Source: Carettochelys insculpta
Taxonomy: Eukaryota; Chordata; Testudines; Carettochelyidae
Assembly (NCBI RefSeq): GCF_033958435.1
Contig: NC_134146.1
Coordinates: 24,760,501-24,824,500, forward strand
Direction of reading: 5' to 3'
DNA: 64,000 nt
Shown here piece after piece: positions 1-11,716 of this stretch. The notes under the pieces are model-generated. The model was not told the origin of the DNA and ran no database searches. It was given only the letters and a program-made list of their open reading frames with translations. Position 1 is the stretch's first letter; each line of letters begins with the position of its first letter. A program made the translations under genes and the position numbers.

Positions 1-23
1 TTGAGTGTTGACATTCTTGAGCC

Positions 24-822
24 CAGTGGTCCCCAACCGGGGGTCCACAGACCCCTGGGGGTCTGCAAAGGCATTGCAGGTGGTCCATGAAAACATACAA
101 GATAAATCAAAATGATCAAAGAGGCTGTGTCTACACTACCTCCCTCCTTCAAAAGGAGGATGGTAAGCAGGGTGTTGGGAGATTATTAATGAAGGGCTGA
201 AGTGCATATGCAGCACTTTATTAAGCAAATTCTCCCCCCTCCCATGGCAACTCTGTAAACTTCGAAGTGCCAGCTCACGTGTAGCCGTGGCTCACCCACC
301 AGTACTTTGAAGTGCCCGGGTACTTAGAAATCCCTTTACTCCTCAAAATTTTGAGGAAAAAAGGGACTTTGAAGTTGCCCAGGCACTTTGAAGTACCGGC
401 GGGTGAGCCGCGGCTACACGCAAGCCAGCACTTCAAAGTTTAACTCTTCAGAGTTGCCGCCGGTGGGGGGGGGGGCGGAATTTGCTGAATGAAGTGCTGC
501 ATATGCACTGCAGCCCTTCATTAATAAACTCCTAACACCTTACTTATCATCCTCCCTTCGAAGAAGGAGGTAGTATAGACAAGCCCAGAAAGTAAGATTG
601 AAATAAATTGCAAGGTGACAATCTATTATTATTTTTAAATTAAATATCTTTAGATATCTTCCAGCAATGTTATTAATTGCAGTTCAAAAACCTATTTTGT
701 GGTTTCCTTTTTCATTGAATGAAGTACACGTAGTGGCTAGGATTGGCTTTGATGGGGGTCCACGAATGGTTTGTGGGAGAGTCATTGGGGATCTGCACTA
801 GTGAAAAGGCTGGGAACCAGTG
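24..822. mobile_element. Non-autonomous hAT-type DNA transposon, interrupted by a MITE
   Basis: The two ends are imperfect inverted repeats: the left reads CAGTGGTCCCCAACC and the right, on the other strand, CACTGGTTCCCAGCC. The 8 bp outside each end are cttgagcc (16-23) and ctctagcc (823-830), a 6/8 match, which is the target duplication length of hAT elements. No transposase reading frame is present. The internal sequence is split by the separate MITE at 123-586; without it the element would be about 335 bp. The family name is not known to me; the superfamily call rests on end sequence and duplication length. Confidence 0.75.
123..586. mobile_element. MITE with long inverted arms, nested in the hAT element
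   Basis: The left end GGCTGTGTCTACACTACC pairs with GGGCTTGTCTATACTACC read from the right end on the other strand, and the match continues inward for about 90 bp, through the sequence around the GCATATGCAGCAC motif. A second internal inverted pair flanks a central AT-rich segment near 345-375. There is no coding frame. The end type matches the Harbinger-like elements elsewhere in the window, but a clear target duplication was not found, so the superfamily is inferred. TTCGAA-type motifs occur inside the arms. Confidence 0.75.
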
Positions 823-830
823 CTCTAGCC

Positions 831-3054
831 TATAAAATCGAATTCCTACCTGGCCCTGAAAACAACCTGGATAAACAAACCTGCCTTGCAAGGACATCCA
901 ACTCGGATGCTGTTGGAACAAAGTGGATGTTACATTCCAAAATTAAGGAAACATAGGCAGGAAGGAATTATCTGTCTATTCCAGAATCCTTCCACTGCCT
1001 GGGGTCAGCAACATATACCTCTGAAGAAGTACAAAAAAACACACAGCAAAATTATGGATCAACATACCAATAAGGGAAGCTGTGTTCTAATCAAGTGAGA
1101 GGTCTTTCTGTACCTTCATACATGAGCCTTGTCCTGTTCTATAGAAACAGTAATATCTCCCACTATTAGACATCTTCTTATTCACATTTAAGTTTAAAGC
1201 TTTTTAAAATCTGATTGGCCCTTCATGATATCTTGTGGCAATGACTTCTTCAGGTTAAATTATGCATTATGTTAAAATGATTTCTTATTATCTGTTTTAA
1301 ATATGCTGCTTTTTACTGTCACAGAATATCCTGTTTGTTCTTGTTTTATGATAAAGATGTAGGTGCCTTCATTTTGTATACTTGTATCACATCTTCTCTC
1401 GGTCTCCTCTCTAAATCAGCTTGTTCCAGTCATTTCACTTTCTGTTCTTGTGGAAGCATATCACCACCTCCAATTATTTTACTTGCCCATCTTTGAACCT
1501 TTTCTGGTCCTGCTACTCATGTTGTGTATATATATCCCAGAAACTGACAGCTCATGCAACCCAGTTGATCTCAACTGCCACGTTAAAACATGATGTTAAA
1601 ACAAAGAGGCAGCTTGTAAGCAATACAACCCATAAACCATGAGGGCTTTATGCATCAGAAATGCCATCTTGAAGTACACCTGGAGGTGAATCAGAAGCAA
1701 GTGGAGTCTCTGGAGTACAGGTGTAATATGCTCCCTGTAAGAAGTGCTGCTAAAGAGGCAAACAGCCACACTTGCTGAAGTTTCTGAGTGGTCTTCAGGT
1801 TTAGCTCCAACCATTGGTTATGATTGGTACCAGCTGCAGACTCAGTCCTGTGCAATACTAGGATTCTTCAGAATACATTCCAGATGATTAAACTGATGCA
1901 GACTTACTGCTTAAGATGATATATATTGAGAGAAAAATCATTACTTCTCAGAACTTCATTCTCAAAGTGAGACAATCGACTTGTACAAGAGCTACATGGA
2001 TGAAACAGAAAAGCAGAATTTGCACAATTATTAGTTATAACTTACACTTTGAAACCCCTTTAAGGAGGAATCACTGGAAATGAAAATCAGGCCCAAAATG
2101 TTTTCAAATTTATGCACAAGTTGGAAAATTGAAAATTCTCACTGGGTCTCCCCACCTCAAAGGTAAAAAAGGAAACAATTCTTTCCTCCTGCTGTAACTT
2201 CTTTGTTTTTCCCCATTATGAAGAGGCATGCTTGCCATTTAAGGAACAGAAGTTAAGCAAAAGGGCAAATAGCCATCATACGAGACAAGACGTTTTCTGG
2301 ACCTGACACTTCAAAGGGGATTCCTCAGAGGAAACTTTGGGGAAATTTGCAACAATGTATCAAAGGTTACCTGCAGAAAAACAGCTAAGATGCCTAATTT
2401 TATTTTATTTGCATTCTTTGTTAGATCACTGGAAAAAAATATCTTCCCCTTTTGTCTCATTGTGCAGAAAAAGGCTGATGGTGAAGAGAAGAGGGTTCCA
2501 ACTGGGCCTGGGAGAGTTGTTTATTCTATTTTGTTCCCTTTAGAGGGGGGAAAAAGACCCCAAGTCTTCTGAACACAGTGATGATCCATTTAAGGGGGGA
2601 CTTGGGGAGAAGAGAAAAAAAAAACATAACGATCAGCCTCTAAACTTTAACTTTCATTTTGAATGAAAGAGCAACAGGAGGCAGTGCAGGCAGGGGGTTA
2701 CACCGCCTGAAGGCAGTGTCACACAAACAATGGCAGGAGAGTGTGCCCCATTTCCTATTCTAGAATCTAGATCCCCTATGACTTTATTGAAGCCCTGGAA
2801 GCACAGAAACTCACACAAACTTCTGTGGATGTGTTTGTGCCAGCTCTGGCCCTGGGGAGAAGGGAGAGACTGGAGCTAGTAACATGAAAGTAAGAATCAA
2901 AGAAATAATGACCACAGCAGAGTCTGCCACCTATTCTGCATGTTTAGCATACGTAGTGAAGCAGAGCACCTTTCCAGGCCCTCTGCAGACAAAGCTGAAC
3001 TGGGTTAACTAAAGATCTTTTCAAAACAGTTCAGTTAAAATATGCTTTAGCTGT
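831..3054. other. No gene or clear repeat recognised
   Basis: AT-rich sequence with only short chance reading frames (up to about 76 codons). I see no exon-like frame, no tandem array and no transposon end. Confidence 0.5.
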
Positions 3055-3175
3055 AGTCTGTAAATTTCCAAAGCCAGATCAACTAAGATAAACTGGCATT
3101 AAGCTGATATTAATGTCCACACAAAGCTTGCACTGGTTACATTAAATTGGTTTTTAAGTAGTACACACAATCTGC
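3055..3175. repeat. Probable fragment of an old dispersed repeat
   Basis: The stretch with 'taatgtccacacaaagcttg' followed by an AT-rich tail resembles a DNA-transposon-derived repeat I associate with turtle genomes. No ends or target duplication are visible, so this is a resemblance call only. The DNA between here and 3929 shows nothing I can name. Confidence 0.3.
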
Positions 3176-3928
3176 AACTTGTGTGTTTACTCCAGGCCTG
3201 TGTCTTACAACTGTTTTGTAATGCACCAATGATGAATTTACAGCATATGTGCTCCAAATGGACCATGATACAAATTGCATTGGCACTTACCCCAAGACCA
3301 GTTCAGTTGTCAGTGATGGAGAAGTAGAGTGGACAGCTCAGATGGTTCATGTAATGCAGATTGGATCTGTTATACGTCAGATGGACTGGTGGCTTGGGAG
3401 TAATATGAAGCCAATTCGTTAACTGCACGGAGTGTAAAGTGAGGAAGCAGAGAAAAGCAGGATTTAAATCAGGGACTGTTTCTGCCAAATTTAATTATCT
3501 GCAATACAGAAATAAAACATGTCGTGTCTCGTGATGTTTATTCTGAACTATGTGCAATGTTCTAGTTGCTCATAAAAGAGAGCCTGCATGTGGATGTCAT
3601 CTAGAAGCTTTGTCACATTCTGAAGAGACGACAGAGAGTGAGTTCAATGAAATCTTGTATGTGGAAAATCATTTGACTGTGAAAATTATTGACAGAAAAA
3701 CAAAACAATAAGAAGCAAGAAAATTAGCTCTTTTTATTTGGTAGATGCATTTACATAATTACAAATGGATCAAGTTAGTTTGCATAGACATACTGAAAAT
3801 ATCTCAAAATAGACTCCAATTTGATAACTGGTATGAGCAACTTCTGCATAAATGAATTATGGTTTCCAATATTGACATTTTTTAGGTTTTCAAAGGAAGG
3901 TTGAATTGGTATCTTGCACAAATGCATG

Positions 3929-4000
3929 TTCTCTAAGGTGCCATAGGTGTTTGCTAGTTGTGAAGTTACACACTAATATGGCTGCAGCTCTGAGACTGTT
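3929..4000. repeat. Fragment of the reptile SINE-like repeat with the 'actaacacggctac' core
   Basis: Contains 'ctctaaggtgcca' followed 40 bp later by 'acactaatatggctgcagc', the two hallmark segments of a dispersed repeat also found at 6872, 23056, 27038, 27621 and 36836. This copy is short and diverged. The 490 bp up to the next element hold nothing I recognise. Confidence 0.55.
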
Positions 4001-4489
4001 CTACACACAGTGCACCTGTACTTTCATGTAAAGGCTGTTCCTTGCCTGTGCAAAAAAAAAATGTAACCATATTTACAAGCAGGCAATAATCCATACTACA
4101 TATACAAGTCCTATAGGCAATCCTTAATTCAGTGCATCATGGTGTACAAGTAGGAAGTCTAATCTGGTGCCAAGGAATCTACTCATGGCTGGCAAGTCCA
4201 ATTCAAGAGCAATACAGCCTGTTACAAATTTCACACATCCATGTGTTATCTGATTCAGAGCCTCAGATTACAGCCCCACTGCTTTCTTTTCTCTCGCTTT
4301 GTTTCCCTCCTCTGGCTCAAAGTTGAGCTGTGCCCAGTGTCAGATATTCTCCCCAGACTGGATGAGATTCAGCGCACTCCTTTCAGCTTTCTCCACTGAT
4401 GTTGCATGACTTTGTGTAATTTTTGTACATGTTGTGGTACCATCATGAAGGGTGACCTGAATTTCTAGAACCTTCTCAAACTCACTTTA

Positions 4490-4798
4490 CTCGATGAACC
4501 TCTCTAGTAAGGCAACATCTGTCATCCAGTATGACTTTAGTTCACTGGATGACTACTTATCATGGGTGTGGCCAAGTTTCCCATGATTTCATAAAGTTTG
4601 TTTGCAGCCACCCGTCCTGGTTCTCAGTGTTCTGTGATGTTATTCAGCTGTAATTTACCCCTAAATGACTCCTAAGAGCTCAGTGAAAGTGGAAATGTTG
4701 GTAATGTTGCTAGACAATATTGAACTCCCATGGTTTGCAAATTCAAAGTTCGGTACCAGTCATGTCTCAGAGGTGCTGGACTAAGGAGGTTCAAACTG
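4490..4798 (-). mobile_element. Tc1/pogo-like non-autonomous DNA transposon, copy 1
   Basis: The right end, read on the - strand, is CAGTTTGAACCTCC and the left end is CTCGATGAACCTCTC, imperfect inverted repeats around a GAACCTC core. TA precedes the left end, as expected for Tc1/mariner/pogo insertion; the right flank is TG. The internal sequence matches the element at 55368-55693 in the opposite orientation over nearly its whole length, which confirms the boundaries. No transposase frame. Confidence 0.7.
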
Positions 4799-4888
4799 TG
4801 CAAAATACTCTTGAGAATATGGTCTCCTTTCTTTTCTACTAACATGACCAAGCCATTGATACCTTTTCTTCGGAAAAGTGGTTTCTAA

Positions 4889-5301
4889 GGCTACATCTAC
4901 ACTAGCATTCTTCTTTTGAAAGAAGCATTCAAATGATGGACATTGAAAATGCAAATGAAGCACAGATTTACATATCTCGCACCTCATTTGCATATTCTTT
5001 TGAAAGAGCTTCTTTCCAAAGAAGAAAAACAGTGTGAATGCAGCGCTTTCAAAAGTAATCCCCATCTTCAAAAGAACCCTTCTTCCTATTTTTTTTTTTT
5101 TAGGAAGAAGGGTTCTTTCAAAGATGGGGTTTACTTTCGAAAGAGCTGCATTTACGCTGCTTTTCTTCTTTCAAAAGAAGCTCTTTCGAAGGAAGAATAT
5201 GCAAATGAATTGCCAGATATGTAAATCTGTGCCTCTTGCATTTTCAATGTCCATCATTTGAATGCTTCTTTCAAAAGAGGAATACTAGAGTAGATACACC
5301 C
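4889..5301. mobile_element. Foldback MITE, Harbinger-like, with TAA target duplication
   Basis: The element is almost one large hairpin: each arm is about 200 bp, and the arms meet at a T-run near 5088-5101. The ends read GGCTACATCTACACTAG and, on the other strand, GGGTGTATCTACTCTAG. Both flanks are TAA (4886-4888 and 5302-5304), the 3-bp TWA-type duplication of PIF/Harbinger elements. The reading frames of 75-96 codons inside it are by-products of the repeat. TTTCGAAAG motifs sit in the arms. Confidence 0.85.
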
Positions 5302-5611
5302 TAAGTGTTAGTTTGCTACTTTGTCTTCCCACTTTATTTTCAAGATCTTGCACAGGTACTTCATGGGGAAATAGTGCAGTCTCCTGACATGCATAGCATA
5401 TGTAGTCTGTTTCTGAACCATAAAGTGGGGATGACGGAGGATATGTTTCCTAAAATTGCATTTTTGCCTTAATTGATAGTTTGCCATGCAGGTTTCTGTA
5501 ATAATCCAAAATTCTTAGCTACTTTTCCAATTCCCTTTGTCAGTTTGCTCTGAATATCAAGTTTTCTGCTGATAATAGAACCAAGTTGTAAAAGTTGTTA
5601 ATGACAAGAAC
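5302..5611. other. Spacer between two MITEs, nothing recognised
   Basis: About 310 bp without exon-like frames, tandem repeats or transposon ends that I can identify. Confidence 0.5.
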
Positions 5612-6280
5612 AGTGCGTCTACACTAGCCGGCTACTTCAAAGTAACTGGCACAATGTCAAAATAGTACACGTCGCGTCTACACGTGCTGTGAGCTATTTT
5701 GATGTGGACATCGACGTTAGGCGGTGAGACGTTGAAATCACTATTCCTAACCGAAGATGGGAATAGCGCCCTACTTTGACGTTCAATGTTGAAATAGGGC
5801 ATATGTAGACAATCCGCATCCTGCTACATTGAAATAGCGCGGTCCTCCATGGCGGCCATCTGCTGAGGGGTTTAGAGATGCTCTGTCCAGCCCCTGCGGG
5901 GCTCTATGGTCACCGTGTGCCGCAGCCCTTAGCCCCTGCTGCAGCTGGGGGTCCATGCTGCGTGCACGGGGTCTGCAACTGGTTGTTGGCTCTGTGGATC
6001 TCGTACTGTGCAGGGCGAGTGTGTCTGGGAGGGGCCCTTTAAGGGAGTGGCTTCAGGCTTTACTGGCCCCTTATTTCGATGGGGAGCGCTTGTGTGTGTG
6101 GACACTCCGCATTTCCTTCCGGGTTGGCTCCTTTCGATGTTTTCCGTCACTACTTTGACGTTGAACGTCAATGGCACCAGCCCTGGAGGATGTGTAGACG
6201 ATACATGTCGAAGTAGCCTATTTCGATGTTCTTACTTCGAAATAGGCTACTTCGACAGTGTGCTAGTGTAGACGTAGCTG
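5612..6280 (+). mobile_element. 0.7-kb Harbinger-like MITE family, old divergent copy
   Basis: The left end is GCGTCTACACTAGCC and the right end on the other strand is GCTACGTCTACACTAGC. The internal order of landmarks (the TCGACGTT-rich left part, 'ctccatggcggccatc', the GC-rich centre with 'gggaggggccctttaagg', then the 'tatttcgatgtt' right part) is the same as in the copy at 10133-10843. Many CG sites kept there have become TG or CA here, so this is an older insertion. Target duplication is unclear. Confidence 0.75.
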
Positions 6281-6858
6281 AAGCGATTTACTCTCCAAAG
6301 GGATGTATGGCATTGGCTCTTCCACCCTTTCATATATTGTCACAATTTTCTTGAAGCTATCTGTCAATGGAAAGCTTTTTCCTAATACAGAAGATATGCC
6401 CATAATTTTTTTCCATGGAAGATTTACTCTGGGCAACCCAGGACACATCCTCTGCAAACATCAAATGTCTCAAAATCAACTCTTTTACCTTGGCTTTTTC
6501 TCTAATCTCTGTGATGTTAAACAAAGCCTCCATCTACTCTGGTTCAAAGATAATACCATCATCATTGTCTTTAAATGCATGAAAAATTAGGGGGTTTGGG
6601 GGGAAACATGGGGACTAAAATATATGCACTGTATAATGCCATAGTTGATATCAAAGGCATTTGATTTTTATGCTTTCATGTGCTACAGTTACCGTTCTAT
6701 CTTTATGTAATGAATGAATAATGTTCAAGAATTGGGATGGACAATGCAACTTCTTCAGAACAATGAAAGGCCCTGATACATATATAAATACCCATGCGAA
6801 AATTTGTCTCTCATGCCTGTCAGGAACTGGTACTGAGACTTCCTCAGCTTTAGCATCA
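6281..6858. other. No feature recognised
   Basis: Unique-looking AT-rich DNA with short chance frames only (the longest about 95 codons on the + strand, with no recognisable domain). Confidence 0.45.
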
Positions 6859-6871
6859 CTGTAAGGTTATG

Positions 6872-7063
6872 TATTGGAGGGGTAGCCGTTTTAGTCTGGA
6901 TCTGTAACAGCAACGAAGGGTCCTGTGGCACCTTACAGACTAACAGAAAAGTTTTGAGCATGAGCTTTTGTGAGCAGCATCCGATGAAGTGAGTCTGTGC
7001 TCATGAAAGCTCATGCTCAAAGCTTTTCTGTTAGTCTATAAGATGCCACAGGACCCTTCGTTG
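6872..7063. mobile_element. Foldback SINE-like insertion with 13-bp target duplication
   Basis: The sequence 'ctgtaaggttatg' occurs directly before (6859-6871) and at the end (7064-7076), a 13-bp direct repeat typical of LINE-driven retroposition. The inserted DNA contains the same repeat twice in opposite directions: the run from 'cagcaacgaagg' to 'gagcatgagc' is mirrored by 'gctcatgctc' to 'ccttcgttgctg'. It belongs to the 'gtagccg..ttagtctg' repeat seen elsewhere in the window. The right duplication overlaps the last bases of the repeat, so boundaries are good to a few bases. I do not know its formal family. Confidence 0.7.
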
Positions 7064-7076
7064 CTGTAAGGTTATG

Positions 7077-9531
7077 GTGTAAGCATTCATTACCTTGAGA
7101 GAAATTAGAAACAATGTTAGAAACCCAAGCAGAAAAATGTACACTTTTTAATTACAAATCACTAAAATCTATTGAGCTACATAATATGAAACACACTTAA
7201 TTGTACAATCCAAAGTATAGCAGTGTCATGGATAGATTAGCTCCTCCGTATTTAACAATATTTAAAACAATAAACATTGCTTTAATTTTATATAGAAATA
7301 TGGTATTGTTATTGAAGAAAATGGATTAACCCATTCTTCTTTTCAGTGGTTCAAAACAACATTTGCATCCTGAAATTAGATGGAATCCAACTGAGGTTCT
7401 GTTGTCTTTCAGATACAGGCTTAGTTACAAGGTGGTGCATTAATGAATTACCCATTGATATTGTAATTTTTCTAGTATACTCAGAAAGAAATTCTGATAT
7501 TGTAGATAGCTGGAATTCTGGGAATCTTAATATTTTTTAAATTGGGGCTCATTAGGAATATTTTCCACCTTAGATCTGTACTAATTGTGACTGTGTTGAT
7601 GACGTACATGATTCTACTTAAATTGAAAGTCACTGTGTACTAAAGAGGTTGAACTAGGAGTTTGAGTCCTTGGTGACTGATTTGATTAGTCCATTTGAGT
7701 GAGAATAGGGCAACACAGGGGCTATGTTAATGGAACTTAAACAATAGGCCATCACTAATCAGAGACCTCAAGGTTGAAGTGAGGTTAATTGTTATGCGGG
7801 TGGTATTTGAAAAGAAGTGTTAACGGCTAGTGTAATTTGCTATGGGACTATAGTATTTGAACATGCAGCCTTAGGGCCAGTTTTGTTTAGGTTCACACTG
7901 AAATTTAAAGTTACATTATGTACATCTCTAAACAGCAGCCTATATGCCATTGCCTTTTCATACATCACAAGAGTAACTACTAAATTACAATAGAAGTGAA
8001 TCCAGAAATAACATTCACAAACCTGGTACTGGATTTCAATCCTCTCCTAAAAAATGTGGGGTTGAAGCTGTTTGAGAGTTATGGTTAAAACCAATAGGTC
8101 CCAGCCCTAAAATTGGCTTCTAGAGGTGGTTTCAAATGACGAATTCTCCTCAAAGCTCAGGAAACTTTAAATCCAGGGTTTTGGCTTAAGCCTCTAATAA
8201 AAATTTATGTTCACTGTGATTGGTTAATCACAAAAATAATTGGAATTGTTGTCTTGCAAACACCATATCCTGATGTTGGAATACTTAGGTTTCATTTTTA
8301 AGAAGTGTGAGAGATGCCTTTATGTTGTCACAAATTTAAACACAAACAAACGGTATCTTAAAATAATGTCTCATTGCCATTTGCAGATTTCTGAAGTGTA
8401 ATATTTTCTTACAAACACACAGAATAAGTTTTTGCACAAGAGGATAATAGGTATCAGTAGCGGGCGCTGACTTTGGGAGGTATTTGTTGTTGGGAAGTAT
8501 TCAGTTTCAATTCTGCTTACACATTGGCCACCCAAGTCACATGATATTTCTAATGGTGTTTCAGGATGTTGTTACTCTGACTGAGTAATTGAAATGTTCT
8601 AAACAGGGTAATATGAGGTGTGAATAGCAGCATGCCAAATATGTTGAGCAAATCCAGTTAGGAAGCAAAACTTTTACTGTCTGTATAAAGACTACAGCAT
8701 GTAAGGGGGGTCTGGGAAAACATGCAGGCCTTCACAAAAATCTAGTATAAGCAACAGAAAAGTAAAGATATTTTGACTTAACCGCATATGGAATTTAAGA
8801 GGTTCTAAGTCATGCATAGGTGCCTTATTCACTGCAGCCCAATATTTTGATATATTCCCAAGATAGAAACAACAACAATAAAATTGGTCAAGAAATGAGA
8901 GCTATAACACACATTCTCATCCTTTACAGGCATAGCCTTTCCCTAATAGGAATCTCTTTATTTTTTACTTCTTTGGTGAAAATAGTCAGTCCTCCCATGC
9001 ACGTATTAGTAAAGTCTTTCTGATGTATTTGCAAGGATTACTTGGGTGCTGTGGATAAAGCATCAGTAGGCCTTATGAAAACCCACAATTCACAGCATTT
9101 CAGCGTAGCCCCCAGCACACCAAATAGCTAGTTAATGAAAACTCTTTAATTGCTGCCTATAGAAGGATGGACAGAGGGTCAGAATGTTGGACATAAGCAT
9201 TTTGCTTGATGACAACCAAACACTTCTGTTGTGAGAAAAAAGAGCTCTGAAAAAGAAAATTAAATGATAAATTGACATGCTAGATGCTACACAGCTAAAT
9301 GAAATTCCTCTGCAGGTATATGTGTCCTTCCATAGAAATATACAAGGGTCTTTGAAAAGAACTGTCTTGAATTAGCAGCTGCTGTACATGAACAAGAGCA
9401 AAAAACAGTAAGCAAAGAATTGGTGGGAAATATTGTTTCTTATTGAACAACATTTCCTTTAAAATAAAATGCAAACAAACTATTTAGAATTTCACTGTCT
9501 TAAATTTAAGTCCTGGTCTGAATCTAGAGGG
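7077..9531. other. No gene or clear repeat recognised
   Basis: About 2.4 kb of AT-rich DNA without coding frames above about 67 codons and without transposon ends that I can match. Confidence 0.5.
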
Positions 9532-9552
9532 TGTTTGTTTGTTTGTTTGTTC
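9532..9552. repeat. (GTTT)n microsatellite
   Basis: About five tandem GTTT units. Confidence 0.9.
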
Positions 9553-9680
9553 TTATTATAATTATTTATTTGCATTGTAGTAACACCCCAGTCATAGAGC
9601 ATGGTTCCACTGTACAAATGCAGAACAAAATGGTTTTTTTCTCCTGCTATAGCAAAACACTTAAGCACGTGCTTATGGCA

Positions 9681-10035
9681 GCAGGTTTAAACTAAACAGA
9701 AGGAAATATTTCTTTACACAATGCACAGTCAACCTGTGGAAATGCTTTCCAGAGGATGTTGTGAAGGCCAGAACTTTAACAGGTTTCAAAAAAGAGCCAG
9801 ATAAATTCATGGAAGGTAGATCTATAAATGGCTGTTAGTCAAAATGGATAGGAGTGGTGTATCCTAAACTCTAGGTGTCAGAATCTGGGAATGGGTCTCA
9901 TGGGAGGGATCACTTTATGATTATGTGTTCTGTTTATTTCTTCAGGAACATCTGGCATTGGCCACTGTGAGAAGACAGGATACTTGGCTAGATCGCCCAT
10001 TGGTCTGACTCAGTATAGCTGTTCCTATCTATAAG
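9681..10035 (+). mobile_element. CR1 LINE, 5'-truncated 3' end
   Basis: Matches the sauropsid CR1 3' untranslated region in order: an A-rich start with 'aggaaatatttctttacac', then 'ccagaggatgttgtgaaggcc', 'cattggccactgtgagaagacagg' and the closing 'ggtctgactcagtatagctgttcctat'. Only the non-coding 3' part is present, as usual for CR1, whose insertions are mostly 5'-truncated. No reverse transcriptase frame remains. Confidence 0.85.
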
Positions 10036-10132
10036 CATGTAAAAAGTCCCATTCAAATCAATGGGCTGGATTCTCCATCTCAAGTGGCTGGAGGATGGCA
10101 GTTCAGAATTTCCCCTATGTGAGCCACACAAA

Positions 10133-10843
10133 AGCTGTGTCTACACGTGCACGCTACTTCGAAGTAGCGGCACTAACTTCGAAATAGCGCCCGTCGCGGC
10201 TACAAGCGTCGGGCGCTATTTCGAAGTTAACTTCGACGTTAGGCGGAGAGACGTTGAAGTCGCTAACCTCATGAGGGGATCGGAATAGTGCCCTACTTCG
10301 ACGTTCAACGTCGAAGTAGGGACTGTGTAGACGATCCGCGTCCCGCAGCGTCGAAATTGCCGGGTCCTCCATGGCGGCCATCAGCTGGGGGGTTGAGAGA
10401 TGCTCTCTCTCCAGCCCCAGCGGGGCTCTATGGTCACCATGGGCAGCAGCCCTCTGCCCAGGGCTTCTGGCTGCTGCTGCGGCAGCTGGGGATCCATGCT
10501 GCAGGCACAGGGTCTGCAACCAGTTGTCAGCTCTGTGTATCTTGTGTTGTTTAGTGCAACTGTGTCTGGGAGGGGCCCTTTAAGGGAGCGGCTGGCTGTT
10601 GAGTCCGCCCTGTGACCCTGTCTGCAGCTGTGCCTGGCACCCTTATTTCGATGTGTGCTACTGTGGCGTGTAGACGTTCCCTCGCAGCGCCTATTTCGAT
10701 GTGGTGCCGCGCAACGTCGAAGTTGAACATCGACGTTGCCAGCCCTGGAGGATGTGTAGACGTTATTCATCGAAATAGCCTATTTCGATGTTGCTACATC
10801 GAAATAAGCTATTTCGATGTTGGCTTCACGTGTAGACGTAGCC
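10133..10843 (+). mobile_element. 0.7-kb Harbinger-like MITE, intact copy
   Basis: The 711-bp element has ends AGCTGTGTCTACACGTG and, on the other strand, GGCTACGTCTACACGTG, flanked by AAA on both sides (10130-10132, 10844-10846). It is packed with TTCGAA, TCGACG and CATCGAAATA motifs, many arranged as perfect or near-perfect palindromes; the last 100 bp contain two palindromes with TATTTCGATG arms in tandem. A GC-rich centre (about 10350-10620) separates the motif-rich ends. The copy at 21011-21720 is the same element inverted. Reading frames here (for example 129 codons on the - strand) are repeat-derived. Confidence 0.9.
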
Positions 10844-11312
10844 AAAGTTAGCAGAGGTGGGTCTTCTGCCTTTTCAACAACCCACTGAAACTCAGTTTGC
10901 TGGTGTATGGGGAAGTATTTGAGAAGCAGACGGTGAGGAGGTGGTGCGTCAGGGACAGAGATAGGACAGGAGAAGACAAGACACACTCAAGCTTTGCTAT
11001 GACCAATCTGTCACTGTTCTTAGACACCAGAGGGACATTACCCAGGCAGCATAGTTCTAAGGTGTCCCCCTGCAACTTTTACTTACACTGGTTGGCTGAG
11101 AATCAGGGGGCCTGCACAGGGCACTCAGGCAGCCCTGCTTCCTGTTCCTCTACCACACACATTGCTAGTGCGCTGTGCATGGGCAGTGGAGACTCAGGAT
11201 CATTGGGACTGCTGGTGTACTTAAAATTGAGTCTGTGCTTTTAGTGCTTTGCCAAATTGGGATGCTTCAGTTGGCTTCAGTGGGAGGTGAGGTCACTCAG
11301 TACCTTCCAAGC
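10844..11312. other. No feature recognised
   Basis: Moderately GC-rich spacer with short chance frames; the 115-codon frame on the + strand shows no domain I know. Confidence 0.45.
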
Positions 11313-11425
11313 AGAGGTGCTGGAATGATTCGTGTAGTTGAGGTGCTGAGAACTGTTGAGCCAAACTGGAAACCCTGTATCTAGTGGAGACCACTTCAAG
11401 CCAAGGAGTGCTGGAGCACCCCCGG
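11313..11425 (+). repeat. Short unclassified dispersed repeat, copy 1
   Basis: Shares the ordered landmarks 'aggtgctggaatgatt', 'gaggtgctgagaactgttga', 'ccaaactggaaaccctgtat' and 'ccacttcaagcc' with the opposite strand of 36931-37045. Both copies stop within a few bases of each other, so this is a defined repeat unit. I have seen similar sequence in turtle DNA but cannot name the family. Confidence 0.65.
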
Positions 11426-11716
11426 CATCTGTCGTTCCAGACAGGCTGTTCTTTGCTCTAGGTTTACTACTGAGTGGCAATTTAAGATGTTGATGGGTAT
11501 TACCCACCAAATGAGTGAGACACATAAATAACAATGGCTGACGATGTTCCTGTTTATCCATTGCTTCCTACTCTGGACACAGCTTACTGACTGACAGTCT
11601 TGAGGGGTTCACAGGCAAAGAGGAAGACACGCATGCTTCCCCAGTGTCATAACACTAATTGTACTGATGGAAGAAGTGCTAGTTATATCCTCCTGGAAAC
11701 AATTCTAATTCTCAGG

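Noticed and set aside
5612..6280. CpG-rich stretch as gene promoter
   Set aside because: The CG sites belong to the TTCGAA/TCGACG motifs of a MITE with defined ends.
10154..10770. Open frames of 121-129 codons on the - strand, one sharing its start with a 105-codon + strand frame at 21084-21401
   Set aside because: They are translations of the same MITE in two copies. The shared sequence follows from repeat identity; there is no domain and no sign of coding constraint.
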